This document shows positions 47,403-60,213 of a DNA stretch of 64,000 nucleotides, piece by piece. How positions within the stretch are numbered: position 1 is the stretch's first letter; the number at the start of each line of letters is the position of its first letter. The translations under genes and the position numbers were made by a program. The DNA is from Planctomycetaceae bacterium (GTDB taxonomy: Bacteria > Planctomycetota > Planctomycetia > Pirellulales > Lacipirellulaceae): NCBI GenBank assembly GCA_002702655.1, contig PABB01000054.1, forward strand, positions 1 to 64,000. The letters are read 5' to 3'. The notes under the pieces are model-generated. The model saw only the letters and a list, made by a program, of their open reading frames with translations, did not search any database and had not been told where the DNA came from.

Positions 47403-48335
47403 ATGGGAGTCCTCGCCAAGCAAATCCGCCCGCCGGTGCGTCCGGTGGCGGCCGACGTGGAGCACTTGCCGCACACGTGGCGCAGCCAGCCGCTCGCGGG
47501 ACCAATCAAAGACCTGTCGTTCTGGCGACAAGCGCTGCTGCTGGCGGAGTTGGCCGACATCGCGTACTACGTCGAGGAAATTGCCGCCCGCTTGGGCGAG
47601 CAAATCGGCCTGCCGAACGTGCGGTATCTCGACCGCGATGGCGCCCAGGCGTATTTCTTTACCAACGAGTACGACACGGTCGTCGTGTGCCGCGGGACCG
47701 AGGCGCACGAGTGGAATGACATCAAGGCCGACGTGAATGCGCTGATGGCGTTGGCCGAGACTGTGGGACGCGTGCATCGCGGCTTCAAACGCGAAGTCGA
47801 CGACCTGTGGCCCCAGATCGAGGAGATTCTAGAGACCAACGCCAAGACGCTGTGGTTTACCGGGCACTCGCTCGGGGGCGCAATGGCCGCCATTTGCGCT
47901 GGCCGCTGCAAACTGTCGCACATCGAGTCGACGCCCGCGGGGCTGCACACGTTCGGAGGCCCGCGGGTAGGTAACCGTGCCTATGTCAACCATGCGCAAT
48001 TGCCGCACTACAGGTGGGTCAACAACAACGACATCGTCACCCGCGTGCCGCCGCCCTGGCTCGGCTACCGCCACACGGGCAAGGAGATGTATCTGAACGC
48101 TAACGGCAAGCTGCGCCGACTCACCGGCTGGCAGCGGACCAAAGATCGCCTGCGCGGTTTCCTGCGCGGCGTGCGCAGCTGGCGGATCGACCACTTCACC
48201 GACCATCTGCAAATCAACTACATCAACTACATCGCCGAAATCGTGGCGGCCGACGAAGCGGGCGAGGATGTGGCCCGCAAGACGCAAAAGCTTTCGCAGC
48301 GGATCAAGCAACGGGTCCGCAAGCCGAAGCCCTGA
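47403..48335 (+). CDS. Class 3 lipase family protein
   Basis: An alpha/beta hydrolase of the fungal-type lipase (Lipase_3) family. The nucleophile elbow is GHSLGG (residues 154-159, Ser156). Supporting blocks are VVVCRGTEAHEWNDIKAD, VGRVHRGFKREVDDLWP, LHTFGGPRVGNRAYV and the Asp of VNNNDIVTRVPP. The His is probably in DHFTDHLQINYI. No signal peptide is visible, so it may be cytoplasmic or cell-associated. The start at 47403 (MGVLAKQIRPP) is preferred to one at 47355. Substrate unknown. Confidence 0.87.
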   Translation: MGVLAKQIRPPVRPVAADVEHLPHTWRSQPLAGPIKDLSFWRQALLLAELADIAYYVEEIAARLGEQIGLPNVRYLDRDGAQAYFFTNEYDTVVVCRGTEAHEWNDIKADVNALMALAETVGRVHRGFKREVDDLWPQIEEILETNAKTLWFTGHSLGGAMAAICAGRCKLSHIESTPAGLHTFGGPRVGNRAYVNHAQLPHYRWVNNNDIVTRVPPPWLGYRHTGKEMYLNANGKLRRLTGWQRTKDRLRGFLRGVRSWRIDHFTDHLQINYINYIAEIVAADEAGEDVARKTQKLSQRIKQRVRKPKP

Positions 48336-48365
48336 GCCCGCCGGCATTTGACGACGGGCGCCTGC

Positions 48366-50543
48366 TCAGCCAGCGGCTTTGCCCTTGCCCGATCGACCCG
48401 ATTTGGAGGGCTTGTCCTTCTTGACCACGATCGGGTCCCGAGCGCGATCAACGGCCGTGGCGGCCAGCAGATCGCGTTGCGCACGGTAATCCGTCTCGTC
48501 GTGCCAGGCGACCGACCGCACGTAGGCCCCGTCGGGCATCAGCAGCCGCGCCCGTTGATTGTCCTGCAGGTACGTCGGGATAATCTCCTGCAGCACCCGC
48601 TCGCGCAACGCCGGCGCCTCGACGGGGAACATGACCTCCACCCGCCGACTGAAGTTTCGCGGCATCCAATCGGCGCTGCCCAAGAACACCTTCGCCTTGG
48701 CGTCCTCGCCGAACACCATGATGCGGCTGTGTTCCAGGAAGCGATCGACGATGCTCCGCACGCGGATTGTTTCAGAGACGCCCGAGAGTCCCGGCTTCAG
48801 GCAACAGATGCCGCGAATCACCAGATCAATTGGCACGCCCGCTTGGCTGGCGCGATAGAGCGCCTCGATCGTCGGCACGTCGACCAGCGAATTCATCTTG
48901 GCGAAAATCCGCGCGGACTTGCCTGCCGCGGCGCGGGCCGTCTGTTCGTCAATCAGCTCAATCGTGCGGCGATGCAGATCCATCGGGGCGACGACCAGCT
49001 TCTTCCATTCGTGCCCTTGCGAGTAACCGGTCAGGAAGTTGAACAGCGCCGAGGCGTCGTCGGCAATCTGCCGGTCGGCGGTAAACAAGCCCAGGTCGGT
49101 ATACAGCCGGGCAGTCGTCGGGTTGTAGTTGCCCGTGCCCAAATGGACGTAACGGCGGACCTTGCCCGACTCCTGCCGCACGACCATGGCGAGCTTGCAG
49201 TGGGTCTTCAGATCCATGAAACCGTACACGACATGCACGCCGGCCCGTTCCATCTGCCGCGACCAACTGATGTTGTTGGCCTCGTCGAACCGGGCCTTCA
49301 ACTCGACCAGCGCGGTAACGTGTTTGCCGTTTTCCGCGGCGGCTGAGAGCGCTTTGACGATCGGGCTGTCGCCGCTGGTCCGATACAGCGTTTGCTTGAT
49401 CGCCAGCACCTGCGGATCTTCCGCCGCCGATTCGATGAACTCGACGACCGGATCGAACGAATCAAACGGATGGTGCAGCAAAACGTCGTGATCGGCGATT
49501 TGGCTGTACAGATCCACGCCCGAACGCAGGCCCGCCGGGCTTCGCGGCGTGAACGACGGGTCAAGCAGCGACTCCTTGCCAGCCAGCCGGGTCAACTCCC
49601 ACAGGCCCGTCATGTCGATCATGCCGGTGATGCGGTAAACCTCGCTGTACGCCCCCCCGGCGGCGTCGAGACGTTCGCGGACGCCTTCCTCGTCGATCAG
49701 CATCGCGAGAAAATCGCGGCTCATATCGTGGGCCACTTCGATCCGCACCGCTTCGGAACGTTGCCGCATGCGGAGCCGCGACTCGATCGCGCGCAGCAAG
49801 TCGTCGCCCTCTTCGTCGAGCAAGTCGACGTCCATATCGCGGGTCACGCGAAAAGTAGCGTGCCGCTCGATCTCGTAGCCGCCAAACAATTCGGGCAGTT
49901 TCGCGGCAATCAGGTCTTCCAGCAGCACGAACGAAGCATCGCCCGACTCGCCCACGGGTACAAATCGCGGCAGGACGCTGGGGACCTGCACGACGGCAAA
50001 CAGCGTGCGCGGTCCCAAGCCGCTCACCCGATGCAACAGCGCGCTGAGGTACAAACCGCGGTTGTGAAACCGCGGACTGGGATGGCTGGGATCGATGGCG
50101 GTCGGGGTGAGCACAGGAAACGCCCGCTGCCGAAAGAACGCGTTGAGATCCTTGGCCTGTTCCTTGTTCAGTTGCTCGACCGCCAGCAGGCGAATACCCT
50201 GTTCATCCAGTGCGGGGCGGATATGGTCGTTCCAGCACTCGTACTGTTGCTCGACCAACTGAAGGACGCGGTCGGAGACGAGCTGCAGTTGCGTGAGAGC
50301 ATCCAGCCCGTCGGCGGACACGTCTTGGGGCGCCACGCCGCCGAACGCCTGCTCTCGCAAGCCGGCGACTCGCACCATAAAGAACTCGTCGAGATTCGAG
50401 CTGAAAATGGCCAGAAACTTCAGCCGTTCCAATAGCGGATTCGACTTGTCCTGGGCCTCCTCGAGAACGCGCGCGTTGAACTCCAACCAACTCAACTCGC
50501 GGTTAAGAAAGGTGTCGGCGGGAAAGGTGGTGGCGGCGGACAT
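48366..50543 (-). CDS. ppk1: Polyphosphate kinase 1
   Basis: Reversibly makes inorganic polyphosphate from ATP via a phosphohistidine. 725 residues: N-terminal domain (NRELSWLEFNARVLEEA), head domain (FLAIFSSNLDEFFMVRVAGL) and two phospholipase-D-like catalytic domains. The autophosphorylated His is in YVHLGTGNYNPTTARLYTD, the second catalytic His in FLEHSRIMVFGE, and FLGSADWMPRNFSRRVE is the C1/C2 nucleotide site. The start at 50543 (MSAATTFPADTFLN) is where homology begins; the longer frame to 50672 is untypical. A Lys/Ser-rich tail ends the protein. Confidence 0.95.
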   Translation of the reverse strand: MSAATTFPADTFLNRELSWLEFNARVLEEAQDKSNPLLERLKFLAIFSSNLDEFFMVRVAGLREQAFGGVAPQDVSADGLDALTQLQLVSDRVLQLVEQQYECWNDHIRPALDEQGIRLLAVEQLNKEQAKDLNAFFRQRAFPVLTPTAIDPSHPSPRFHNRGLYLSALLHRVSGLGPRTLFAVVQVPSVLPRFVPVGESGDASFVLLEDLIAAKLPELFGGYEIERHATFRVTRDMDVDLLDEEGDDLLRAIESRLRMRQRSEAVRIEVAHDMSRDFLAMLIDEEGVRERLDAAGGAYSEVYRITGMIDMTGLWELTRLAGKESLLDPSFTPRSPAGLRSGVDLYSQIADHDVLLHHPFDSFDPVVEFIESAAEDPQVLAIKQTLYRTSGDSPIVKALSAAAENGKHVTALVELKARFDEANNISWSRQMERAGVHVVYGFMDLKTHCKLAMVVRQESGKVRRYVHLGTGNYNPTTARLYTDLGLFTADRQIADDASALFNFLTGYSQGHEWKKLVVAPMDLHRRTIELIDEQTARAAAGKSARIFAKMNSLVDVPTIEALYRASQAGVPIDLVIRGICCLKPGLSGVSETIRVRSIVDRFLEHSRIMVFGEDAKAKVFLGSADWMPRNFSRRVEVMFPVEAPALRERVLQEIIPTYLQDNQRARLLMPDGAYVRSVAWHDETDYRAQRDLLAATAVDRARDPIVVKKDKPSKSGRSGKGKAAG

Positions 50544-50722
50544 CGGTCCAGGCGACGGAGGTGCGGGCGACTTTGCGGACGGGAGCGGCGGGACGGCTCC
50601 CAAATTATAGCGTACGGGCGCCGCGGCCGCCGAATCGGCCGCGCAGGGTGAAATCGCCGCGAAAACCGCCACGTTTCGTCCCGAATCCGGCGCTTGCGGG
50701 TGACCGGGATGTCGTCAGTCGT

Positions 50723-51049
50723 TCATACCTCGACCAGGGCGTCGAACACGCGCACCTGGGCCCAGGTCGGGCTATTCTCCGCAATGAACTGCAGATGGTC
50801 CGGAGACTGTTGGTACGCATCGTGATCCGCCTCGGTGGCGAACACGACCGTCAACGCCACGTCGAATTGCTGATCGTTCACCGGACGCTGATAGTTTGTC
50901 CCGCGCTCTCCCGCGCTGAAATGCACCAGTCCCGGCTGCCCAGACAGGTACTTCCGGCACGAAGCGATCAACGCCGCTCGATTCTCCGGTGTGGGCGTCT
51001 TGAGCGTGAAGTAAACGGCGTGGGACAAACCGAGAGGTTGTTCAGACAT
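50723..51049 (-). CDS. Dabb (stress-responsive alpha/beta barrel) family protein
   Basis: 108 residues from 51049 (MSEQPLGLSHAVYFTLK). The ferredoxin-like dimeric barrel pattern is H-x-V-x-F-x-L near the start, CRKYLSGQPGLVHFSAGER, then FDVALTVVFATEADHDAYQQSPDHLQFI. This family contains stress proteins and small-molecule cyclases, and no particular reaction can be assigned. It is co-directional with ftsH upstream (55 bp). Confidence 0.88.
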   Translation of the reverse strand: MSEQPLGLSHAVYFTLKTPTPENRAALIASCRKYLSGQPGLVHFSAGERGTNYQRPVNDQQFDVALTVVFATEADHDAYQQSPDHLQFIAENSPTWAQVRVFDALVEV

Positions 51050-51104
51050 GGCGGTGTCAGCGCTTGAATCGCTTGAAGGTGACGTCGGGGAGCAGGTGCG
51101 CAGG

Positions 51105-53192
51105 TCACGAACTGGCGCCCGTCGACGCTTCGTCAATAATGGGCCGCGGTTTGTTAACCGAGGGGCCGATTAACTCGGTGATCTCGTCGATGTCGAGTTC
51201 CTCGCGTTCCAACAAGGCGTTGGACAGGCTGTCGAGCTTGTCGCCGTGCTCGCCCAACATGTCGACGGCGCGCTGATCACACGCGTGGAGAATTCGGGCC
51301 ACTTCTTCATCGATGACCTGGGCTGTGTGCTCGCTGAACTGGCGTTCTTCCTGCACGATCTCGCGGCCGAGGAACGGGTGCTCTTCGCTGTTGCTCAGGG
51401 CGATGGGCCCCAGCCGTTCGCTCATGCCCCAACGTGTGACCATGCGGCGGGCGATTTGGGTCACCATCCGCAGGTCCTGCTCGGCGCCCGTGCTGCACTC
51501 GTTGAATTGCTTGCGCTCCGCCGCCCGCCCTCCCAGGCCCATGATGATCCGCGCTTCCAGCGATTTGCGCGTGATGTGTTGGATGTCCGCTTCAGGGATC
51601 AATTGCGTCACGCCCAGCGCGCGGCCGCGGGGAATGATCGTCACTTTATGCACGAGGTCGCTCCCCGGGAGCAGCCAGGCGAGCAGCGCGTGCCCCGCCT
51701 CGTGATAGGCGGTGATCAGCTTTTCCTGGTCCGAGAGAATATCCTCGCGGCGACCGCCCATGATCACCTTGTCGCGGGCGTACTCGAAATCCTCGGCTCC
51801 CACGTGCTGCTTGTCGTTGCGCGTGGCCCACAAGGCGGCTTCGTTGACGATGTTGCGAATGTCGGCCCCGGTGAGCCCCACCGTTGCCCGCGCCAAGCGG
51901 TCGAAATCGACCGTCTCGTCAATCGGCACCTTCGCGGCATGCAATTCGAACAGGGCTTTCCGCCCCGCCACCGTCGGTCGATCAACAGTGATATGGCGGT
52001 CGAACCGTCCGGGGCGCAACAGCGCCGGATCAAGCACGTCGGGCCGATTCGTGGCCGCCACGACGATGACCGTGCTGGAGGGCGTGAAGCCGTCCATCTC
52101 GCTGAGGATCTGATTGAGCGTTTGCTCGCGTTCGTCGTGGCCGCCGCCCAAGCCGGCGCCGCGTTGACGCCCGACCGCGTCGATTTCGTCGATGAACAGG
52201 ATCGACGGGGAATTCTCCTTGGCTGTCTTGAACATGTCGCGAACGCGTCCGGCGCCGACGCCCACGAAGAGCTGGATAAACTCCGAACCGCTGATCGAAA
52301 AGAACGGTACTTCCGCCTCGCCGGCCACGGCGCGGGCCAGCAGCGTCTTGCCGGTCCCCGGGGGGCCCATCAACAGCACGCCCTTGGGCGGCAGGGCGCC
52401 GAGCCGCTGGAACTTCTCGGGCGCCTTGAGGAAATCGACCAGTTCCTTCAGATCGCTCTTCACGCCGCCCAGTCCGGCAACATCGTCGAAAGTGATGCGA
52501 TTGCTGCTCGCGTCGTAGCGTTTGGCGGGGCTCTTGGTGACGCCGGTGAGCATGCCGCCGCCCATCATCTGCTCGCGGGTGCGGCGCATCATGCCCCAGG
52601 CCCCAATCATCAGCACCGCCAGCAACACAAACATCGCCAGCGCCAGCAGGTCGCCAAAGTTGGCGGGCTCCTCCGAGACAATCGCCACGTCATGCGCTCG
52701 CAACGCCGCCAGGAACTGCTCGCCGACCAGCGGCGGCAACTCGCACTGGAACTTCAAGGCGTCCTTGTCCGCCTTGCTTGACTGGCCGGACTTGGATTGC
52801 TGAGGCTGGTCGGACGGGGAATCGGCGGGTTGCTGCCCGCCGTCCGCGTCGTCTTCATCGCTTTCATCGCTTGCATCCTCGTCGCCTGCATCGTCTGCGG
52901 GCGGCGACGTCTCGTCGTCGGTCTCTGCCGAGGTCGACGGGCCCGGCGGCGCGGGGACGCGGTAAAACTCCCCTTCGACGATTTGCTCGCCGCGGAACTT
53001 CACGCCCCTGACGTTGCCCGCTTCGATCTCGTTGAGCAACTGGGAGTACGTAATCTCGCGCGGCTCGTTCCATCCGCCGGAGAGCGCGAGCATCGCAATC
53101 AGAGCCGCGCCCAGCAACAACAGCAGCGGGGAAAAGGCCGGGCGGCGCGTCGGCGGCGTGTCGCCGGAAGGCGGTTTAGGCGATTCTTCCAT
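51105..53192 (-). CDS. ftsH: ATP-dependent zinc metalloprotease FtsH
   Basis: Membrane-bound AAA protease that degrades misassembled membrane proteins and regulators. 695 residues: transmembrane helix 1 (about 22-38), a periplasmic domain, helix 2 (about 181-198), then the AAA domain. That domain has Walker A GPPGTGKT (276-283), Walker B ILFIDEID (331-338) and the second region of homology ending RPGRFDR (393-399). Zinc motif HEAGH is at 497-501, with the third ligand Asp expected in the [10 protein letters not shown] segment. The periplasmic domain is expanded by an Asp/Glu/Ser/Gln-rich insert (about residues 84-145), unusual for the family. The start at 53192 agrees with homologues. Confidence 0.95.
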   Translation of the reverse strand: MEESPKPPSGDTPPTRRPAFSPLLLLLGAALIAMLALSGGWNEPREITYSQLLNEIEAGNVRGVKFRGEQIVEGEFYRVPAPPGPSTSAETDDETSPPADDAGDEDASDESDEDDADGGQQPADSPSDQPQQSKSGQSSKADKDALKFQCELPPLVGEQFLAALRAHDVAIVSEEPANFGDLLALAMFVLLAVLMIGAWGMMRRTREQMMGGGMLTGVTKSPAKRYDASSNRITFDDVAGLGGVKSDLKELVDFLKAPEKFQRLGALPPKGVLLMGPPGTGKTLLARAVAGEAEVPFFSISGSEFIQLFVGVGAGRVRDMFKTAKENSPSILFIDEIDAVGRQRGAGLGGGHDEREQTLNQILSEMDGFTPSSTVIVVAATNRPDVLDPALLRPGRFDRHITVDRPTVAGRKALFELHAAKVPIDETVDFDRLARATVGLTGADIRNIVNEAALWATRNDKQHVGAEDFEYARDKVIMGGRREDILSDQEKLITAYHEAGHALLAWLLPGSDLVHKVTIIPRGRALGVTQLIPEADIQHITRKSLEARIIMGLGGRAAERKQFNECSTGAEQDLRMVTQIARRMVTRWGMSERLGPIALSNSEEHPFLGREIVQEERQFSEHTAQVIDEEVARILHACDQRAVDMLGEHGDKLDSLSNALLEREELDIDEITELIGPSVNKPRPIIDEASTGASS

Positions 53193-53317
53193 AAAGCTCG
53201 AAAACTATGTCGAAGTCGGGGCCAACAGGCCAAGCCGGACGCGTCAGCCAACGACTCTGCGCGTCGCAGCCCACTCCGACGCCCCCTATCGATGTCAGCA
53301 GCGACCTGAGACTGGTG

Positions 53318-54028
53318 CTACTGTTCGCCAATGTCGGTCAACACGCCGCCCTGGCGGACGCCATCCTTGAACTCAACCTCCGCGACCTTCCGGCCCGAGG
53401 CGTCCCATTCGACGACCTTGCCGTCCAGCTTGCCATTCTTATAGTCCGCCCGCTGGAAGATCTTGCCGTTCATGTGGTACATATTGCGCGCTCCATCGAG
53501 CTGACCGTCGACGTAAGTTTGCTCGATGCGGGGCGTCTCGCCGTCTTTGTGATAGATGATCCACTGCCCCTGCCGTTTGCCGTTGGCGTACACCTTGTGA
53601 GCTTGCTTCTTCCCGTCGGGTCCAAATACGTCCCATTCGCCGTTGGGCAGACCGTCGTTGAAGACAACCGTCTTGCAAACCTGGCCGTTGGGATGCCAGA
53701 AGGTCCACTCGCCGTTGTGAACGCCTTTGGCGAACGTGCCCTCGGCAAATTTCTGCCCGTCGTGGTAGTACTCGGTGAACGTGCCGTCGTTGACGACCGT
53801 ATTGTCGGACATTTGGATGACTTCGCGCTCGACGCGCAGCGTGCCGTCCTCATATTTCTCGGGAAGCGTAACTTTGCGCACCTCTTTCGGCGGCGGCTCG
53901 GGGCGCGGCTCCTCGAGGTACACGGGGTCGGCCCCGATGGCACGCGCGGCAACGCTGGCGGTCAGCACAATCGTGGCCAGCATGCTACCGACGGCGGCCG
54001 GCATTTTGAGCGAAGACAAGACATTCAT
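53318..54028 (-). CDS. Exported MORN/YwqK-type repeat protein
   Basis: 236 residues with a signal peptide (about 1-33). The body is a chain of MORN-like repeats of about 22 residues with the theme Y-x-x-G-x-x-x-G-x-W-x-x-x-x-x-x-G-x-x. Examples are HNGEWTFWHPNGQVCKTVVFNDG, PNGEWDVFGPDGKKQ, RQGQWIIYHKDGE and LDGARNMYHMNGK. Such YwqK-family proteins are often annotated as toxin-antitoxin antitoxins on weak grounds. Here the signal peptide and absence of a toxin gene argue for an envelope role instead. Confidence 0.82.
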   Translation of the reverse strand: MNVLSSLKMPAAVGSMLATIVLTASVAARAIGADPVYLEEPRPEPPPKEVRKVTLPEKYEDGTLRVEREVIQMSDNTVVNDGTFTEYYHDGQKFAEGTFAKGVHNGEWTFWHPNGQVCKTVVFNDGLPNGEWDVFGPDGKKQAHKVYANGKRQGQWIIYHKDGETPRIEQTYVDGQLDGARNMYHMNGKIFQRADYKNGKLDGKVVEWDASGRKVAEVEFKDGVRQGGVLTDIGEQ

Positions 54029-54271
54029 AGCGTTTGACCAAACTCCTGAGATCAGGGCCCTGGCGGGCGGCGGAGAACTGCTGCCAATTATTCCCGGTTC
54101 GACGCCCGCAGCAAGTCGCGAGCAGGATTCAGACCGGGCAAACCCTCAGTATGCACGGCCACACGGCCGGGCGGGCGCCTGGGTGGAACTGGCAGCGTCT
54201 GAAGCGGTCGCTGGGACGACGGACGCCGCGGATTGGACCAATTATGCGGGCCCGCCGCGATCGCAACCCGC

Positions 54272-55567
54272 TCAGCAACTCCACTGGCTGGGAATGGAGG
54301 CGTCCTTTTCGACGACCAGAATGCCATCGCTGACGGTGCAGAATTCGCCCACTTTGCCGTCGCCTGCGCCGCTTTGATTCACCACCTTGGCGCCGGGCCC
54401 AATGCGACAATTCTTATCGACGATCGCCCCTTCGATCAGCGACCCCGCCCCGATCCCGATGGGGGGCAGACCAGCCGCGTCGGCGTTGGAACTGGCAAAA
54501 TGCCCCGGCGCCTCGTAGTAATCGGCGCCCATCAGCACCGAATTGCGAATGGTCACGTCGCGACCGATGCGACAACGCAGGCCCACCACGCTGTTCTCGA
54601 TGGTGGCGCCCGGCTCGATCACGCAGCCGTCGGCGATCAGGCTGCCGGTGATGGTGGCTCCGTCGATTCGCGTCGGCGGCAGGAACCGCGGCCGCGTGTA
54701 AATCGGCGCCACGGCGTCGGTCATTTCGAATGGCGGATTGGGATGCGCCAACTGCAAATTGGCTTCAAAGAACGATTTGATCGTGCCGATGTCTTCCCAG
54801 TAGCCGTCGAACAGATGGACCTGCACCTTGCGGTGGTTGATGGCGCTGGGAAATACCTCGCGGCCAAAATCTTGGTGGTCGTCCGCTTCCAAGAGTTCGC
54901 TCAGCGTGCGAGTGCTGAACAGATAGATGCCCATGCTCGCCAGGCAGTCCCGCCCGCCGCTGGTGACGCCGCGGGCGTCGATCCACTCCGGGGCCATGCG
55001 CACCTCGGCCAACTCGGCGTCGCTGGTGGGCTTCTCGACAAAACCAATCACGCGGCCCGAGTCGTCGACCCGCATCACGCCCAAGCCCGCCGCTTCTTGA
55101 CCGTGGACCGGCTTGGCAGCGATCGTCACGTCGGCCGAGGTGGCGACGTGCTCCTTCAGCATGGCGGCGAAATCCATCCGATACAGCTGGTCGCCCGACA
55201 GGATCGCCACGTAGTCGATTCCCTGCTGGGTCATGTATCGCAGGTTTTTGCGCACCGCGTCAGCGGTGCCCTGGTACCAGTCGGTCCCGTCCGCCATCGT
55301 CTGCTGCGCGGCCAGAATCTCGACGAAGCCGCCGCTGAAGTTATCGAACCGGTACGTGCCGCGGATGTGACGGTGCAAGCTGACCGACAAAAACTGCGTC
55401 AGTACGTAGATGCGATTGAGCCCGCTGTTCAGGCAGTTGGAAATCGGGATGTCGATCAGCCGATACTTCGCCGCCAGCGGCACGGCCGGTTTCGATCGAT
55501 AGTTGGTGAGCGGCCGCAACCGCGACCCCTGTCCCCCGCCCAGCACCACAGCAACTGCGTTGCGCAT
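54272..55567 (-). CDS. glgC: Glucose-1-phosphate adenylyltransferase
   Basis: Makes ADP-glucose from glucose-1-phosphate and ATP, the committed step of glycogen synthesis. 431 residues. Nucleotide loop GGGQGSRL (residues 10-17), RSKPAVPLAAKYRLIDIPISNC, the catalytic-region Asp in ILSGDQLYRMDF and glucose-phosphate block VGFVEKP, then YWEDIGTIKSFFEANL. The C-terminal left-handed beta-helix (IADGCVIEPGATIENSVVGLRCRIG) binds effectors. The start at 55567 (MRNAVAVVLGG) is used; ATG at 55579 adds four residues. No glgA or glgB is adjacent. Confidence 0.95.
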   Translation of the reverse strand: MRNAVAVVLGGGQGSRLRPLTNYRSKPAVPLAAKYRLIDIPISNCLNSGLNRIYVLTQFLSVSLHRHIRGTYRFDNFSGGFVEILAAQQTMADGTDWYQGTADAVRKNLRYMTQQGIDYVAILSGDQLYRMDFAAMLKEHVATSADVTIAAKPVHGQEAAGLGVMRVDDSGRVIGFVEKPTSDAELAEVRMAPEWIDARGVTSGGRDCLASMGIYLFSTRTLSELLEADDHQDFGREVFPSAINHRKVQVHLFDGYWEDIGTIKSFFEANLQLAHPNPPFEMTDAVAPIYTRPRFLPPTRIDGATITGSLIADGCVIEPGATIENSVVGLRCRIGRDVTIRNSVLMGADYYEAPGHFASSNADAAGLPPIGIGAGSLIEGAIVDKNCRIGPGAKVVNQSGAGDGKVGEFCTVSDGILVVEKDASIPSQWSC

Positions 55568-55787
55568 ATTGTGAATCATCCCGCACCGAAAAGTTTGTTG
55601 GCGACGGCCCTGCCGCCGCGTGCCTGCCGAAATCCGCCTGCGTACGGTTTTACCACAGCATCGCAGGCGATCACAGAGACCGCCGGGAGAATGCGCACCG
55701 ATCGTCGGGCCAGGATCGGCCGTTTGCGATCGGGCCAACAGGCAGCTGACGCCCCCGACGCGCCTGGGCGCACGCTGCCCAACACGA

Positions 55788-58451
<2,664 letters not shown>

Positions 58452-58894
58452 CGGGAATGTGCTAGGTAGGATGTGAGACTGCCGATGTGAAAGCCGCCAA
58501 GCGGGCCGATCGCGCAGCGAGCGGCCACAAAGCCGCGACCGGTGTTCGCGGAAAACAGTTCACCAGCCGCCGCGGTCGCTGCCATCTGAGCCGCTCCGTC
58601 CACGCCCACGGCTCCGGCGACACGCAAAGTCCGCCGATTCTACCCCCCGGCCCCGGCGGCGCAAACCGCGGCCCCCTTTGACGTTGCTCGATTTGGCTGG
58701 GTACGATGGCGGGTTTGCGGTCCGGCCAATCGTCCCGCGCAGAAGGCGGCGAACTCCGGCCGAGCAGGGGGCGTCCGCCTGCTGTCGGCTGGGGTGACCG
58801 CAATGCCGACGCAACGGGGGGCTGACGCCCGCCGCTCGCCCTGGGTTCACTTTCCGTTTCTCCCCACTCGCATACCACAGCACGCACTAGCCCC
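58452..58894. other. Divergent intergenic region (443 bp) between leuS and hom
   Basis: No gene is supported. A promoter-like pair for hom lies at 58678-58707. The leader of about 180 nt that follows (58710-58894) shows no recognisable riboswitch or attenuator peptide. A CCGCCTGC-rich segment around 58765-58785 has no clear pairing partner. Confidence 0.5.
58678..58707 (+). promoter_or_regulatory. Putative sigma-70 promoter of hom
   Basis: TTGACG (58678-58683) and TACGAT (58702-58707) are separated by 18 bases and oriented toward hom, about 185 nt upstream of its start. Confidence 0.45.
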
Positions 58895-60193
58895 ATGGAA
58901 AAAACCAAGGTCGCCATCATCGGACTCGGAACCGTCGGCAGCGGCGTCGCCCGCATTCTGCTGGACCACGGCGACCGCACGGCGCGCCACGCGGGCCGCA
59001 CGTTGTGGTTGGAGAAGGCCGTGGTCCGGGACCTGAACAAGGCCCGCGATTGCGACCTGCCGGCCGGCGTTCTGACCGACGACATCGAAGAGGTGATCAA
59101 TGATCCGGAAATCACGCTGGTCGCCCAGTTGATCGGCGGGTTGGAGCCGGCCCGCACGGTCATGCTGCGGCTGCTGGAAGCGGGCAAGGACGTCGTGACC
59201 GCCAACAAGGCGCTGCTCGCCGAGCACGGGCCGGAGCTGTTCGACCGCGCTCGCGAATTGGGCCGCTCGATCGCGTTCGAGGCCTCGGTCGCCGGCGGCA
59301 TCCCGATCATCGCCAACATCAGCCAATGCCTGTCGGCCAACCAGATCACGTCGCTGCACGGCATTCTCAACGGCACCAGCAACTACATTCTCTGCAAGAT
59401 GCACGAGGAAGGGGGCGGCGACTACGCGGCGGCCGTCGCCGACGCCCAGCGACTGGGCTACGCCGAGGCCGACCCCACGATGGACGTCGACGGTAGCGAC
59501 GCGGCGCAGAAGCTGGCGATCCTGTCGCACCTGGCGTTTGGCGCCCGGCTCAACTGGCGCGACATCCCGCGGGTGGGCATCGACAAGGTTGACCCCATCG
59601 ACATCGGCTATGCCAAGCAGATGGGTTACAACGTGCGGCTGCTGGCGATTGCCGACCTGAAGGACCACGGGCTCGACTGCGAAGTCACTCCCGCACTGGT
59701 CCGCGCCGACAGCCCGCTGGGGCAAGTCAACGGCCCGTTCAACGCGGTGCTGGTCAAGGGCGATGCGGTCGGGCCGCTGTTCTTCCACGGCCAGGGCGCC
59801 GGGCAGATGCCGACCGCCTCGGCCGTGGCCGCCGACTTGATCGACAGCGCCGTGGGCCGCACGGGCATCACCTTCCGCACGCTGGAGCTGTGGTCCGACG
59901 CGGTAAAGGGGGTCGAGCGGTCCGACTTCGCCACGTCAACCGGCCGGCGCTACGTGCGACTGATGGTCGACGATCACCCGGGCGTGTTGGCCAACGTGAC
60001 CCAGGCATTCGGCGACCAGAGCATCTCCATCGCCAGCGTCCTGCAAAAAGAACCGCTGGCAGGCGACGCCGTGGTCCCGCTGGTCATCATGACCCACGCC
60101 GCCAGCGAGGCGGCGATCGACAAGGCGTGTGCGACGATCGCCAAGCTCCCGGCGTGCCGCAGCGAACCGGTCAAGATGTGGGTGCGGGACTGA
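58895..60193 (+). CDS. hom: Homoserine dehydrogenase
   Basis: Reduces aspartate semialdehyde to homoserine, the branch point to Thr and Met. 432 residues: NAD(P)-binding GLGTVGSGVARIL (about 11-23), the substrate-binding NKALLAEHG and SVAGGIPII, and GILNGTSNYILCKMHEEG and GYAEADPTMDVDGSDAAQKLAIL with the catalytic Lys/Asp. A C-terminal ACT domain (YVRLMVDDHPGVLANVTQAFGDQSISIASVLQKE) allows feedback control by threonine. The ATG at 58895 is supported by homology. It is the first gene of an aspartate-pathway cluster continuing to lysC. Confidence 0.96.
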   Translation: MEKTKVAIIGLGTVGSGVARILLDHGDRTARHAGRTLWLEKAVVRDLNKARDCDLPAGVLTDDIEEVINDPEITLVAQLIGGLEPARTVMLRLLEAGKDVVTANKALLAEHGPELFDRARELGRSIAFEASVAGGIPIIANISQCLSANQITSLHGILNGTSNYILCKMHEEGGGDYAAAVADAQRLGYAEADPTMDVDGSDAAQKLAILSHLAFGARLNWRDIPRVGIDKVDPIDIGYAKQMGYNVRLLAIADLKDHGLDCEVTPALVRADSPLGQVNGPFNAVLVKGDAVGPLFFHGQGAGQMPTASAVAADLIDSAVGRTGITFRTLELWSDAVKGVERSDFATSTGRRYVRLMVDDHPGVLANVTQAFGDQSISIASVLQKEPLAGDAVVPLVIMTHAASEAAIDKACATIAKLPACRSEPVKMWVRD

Positions 60194-60213
60194 GGGCCGG
60201 TTCAGGTTGAACC

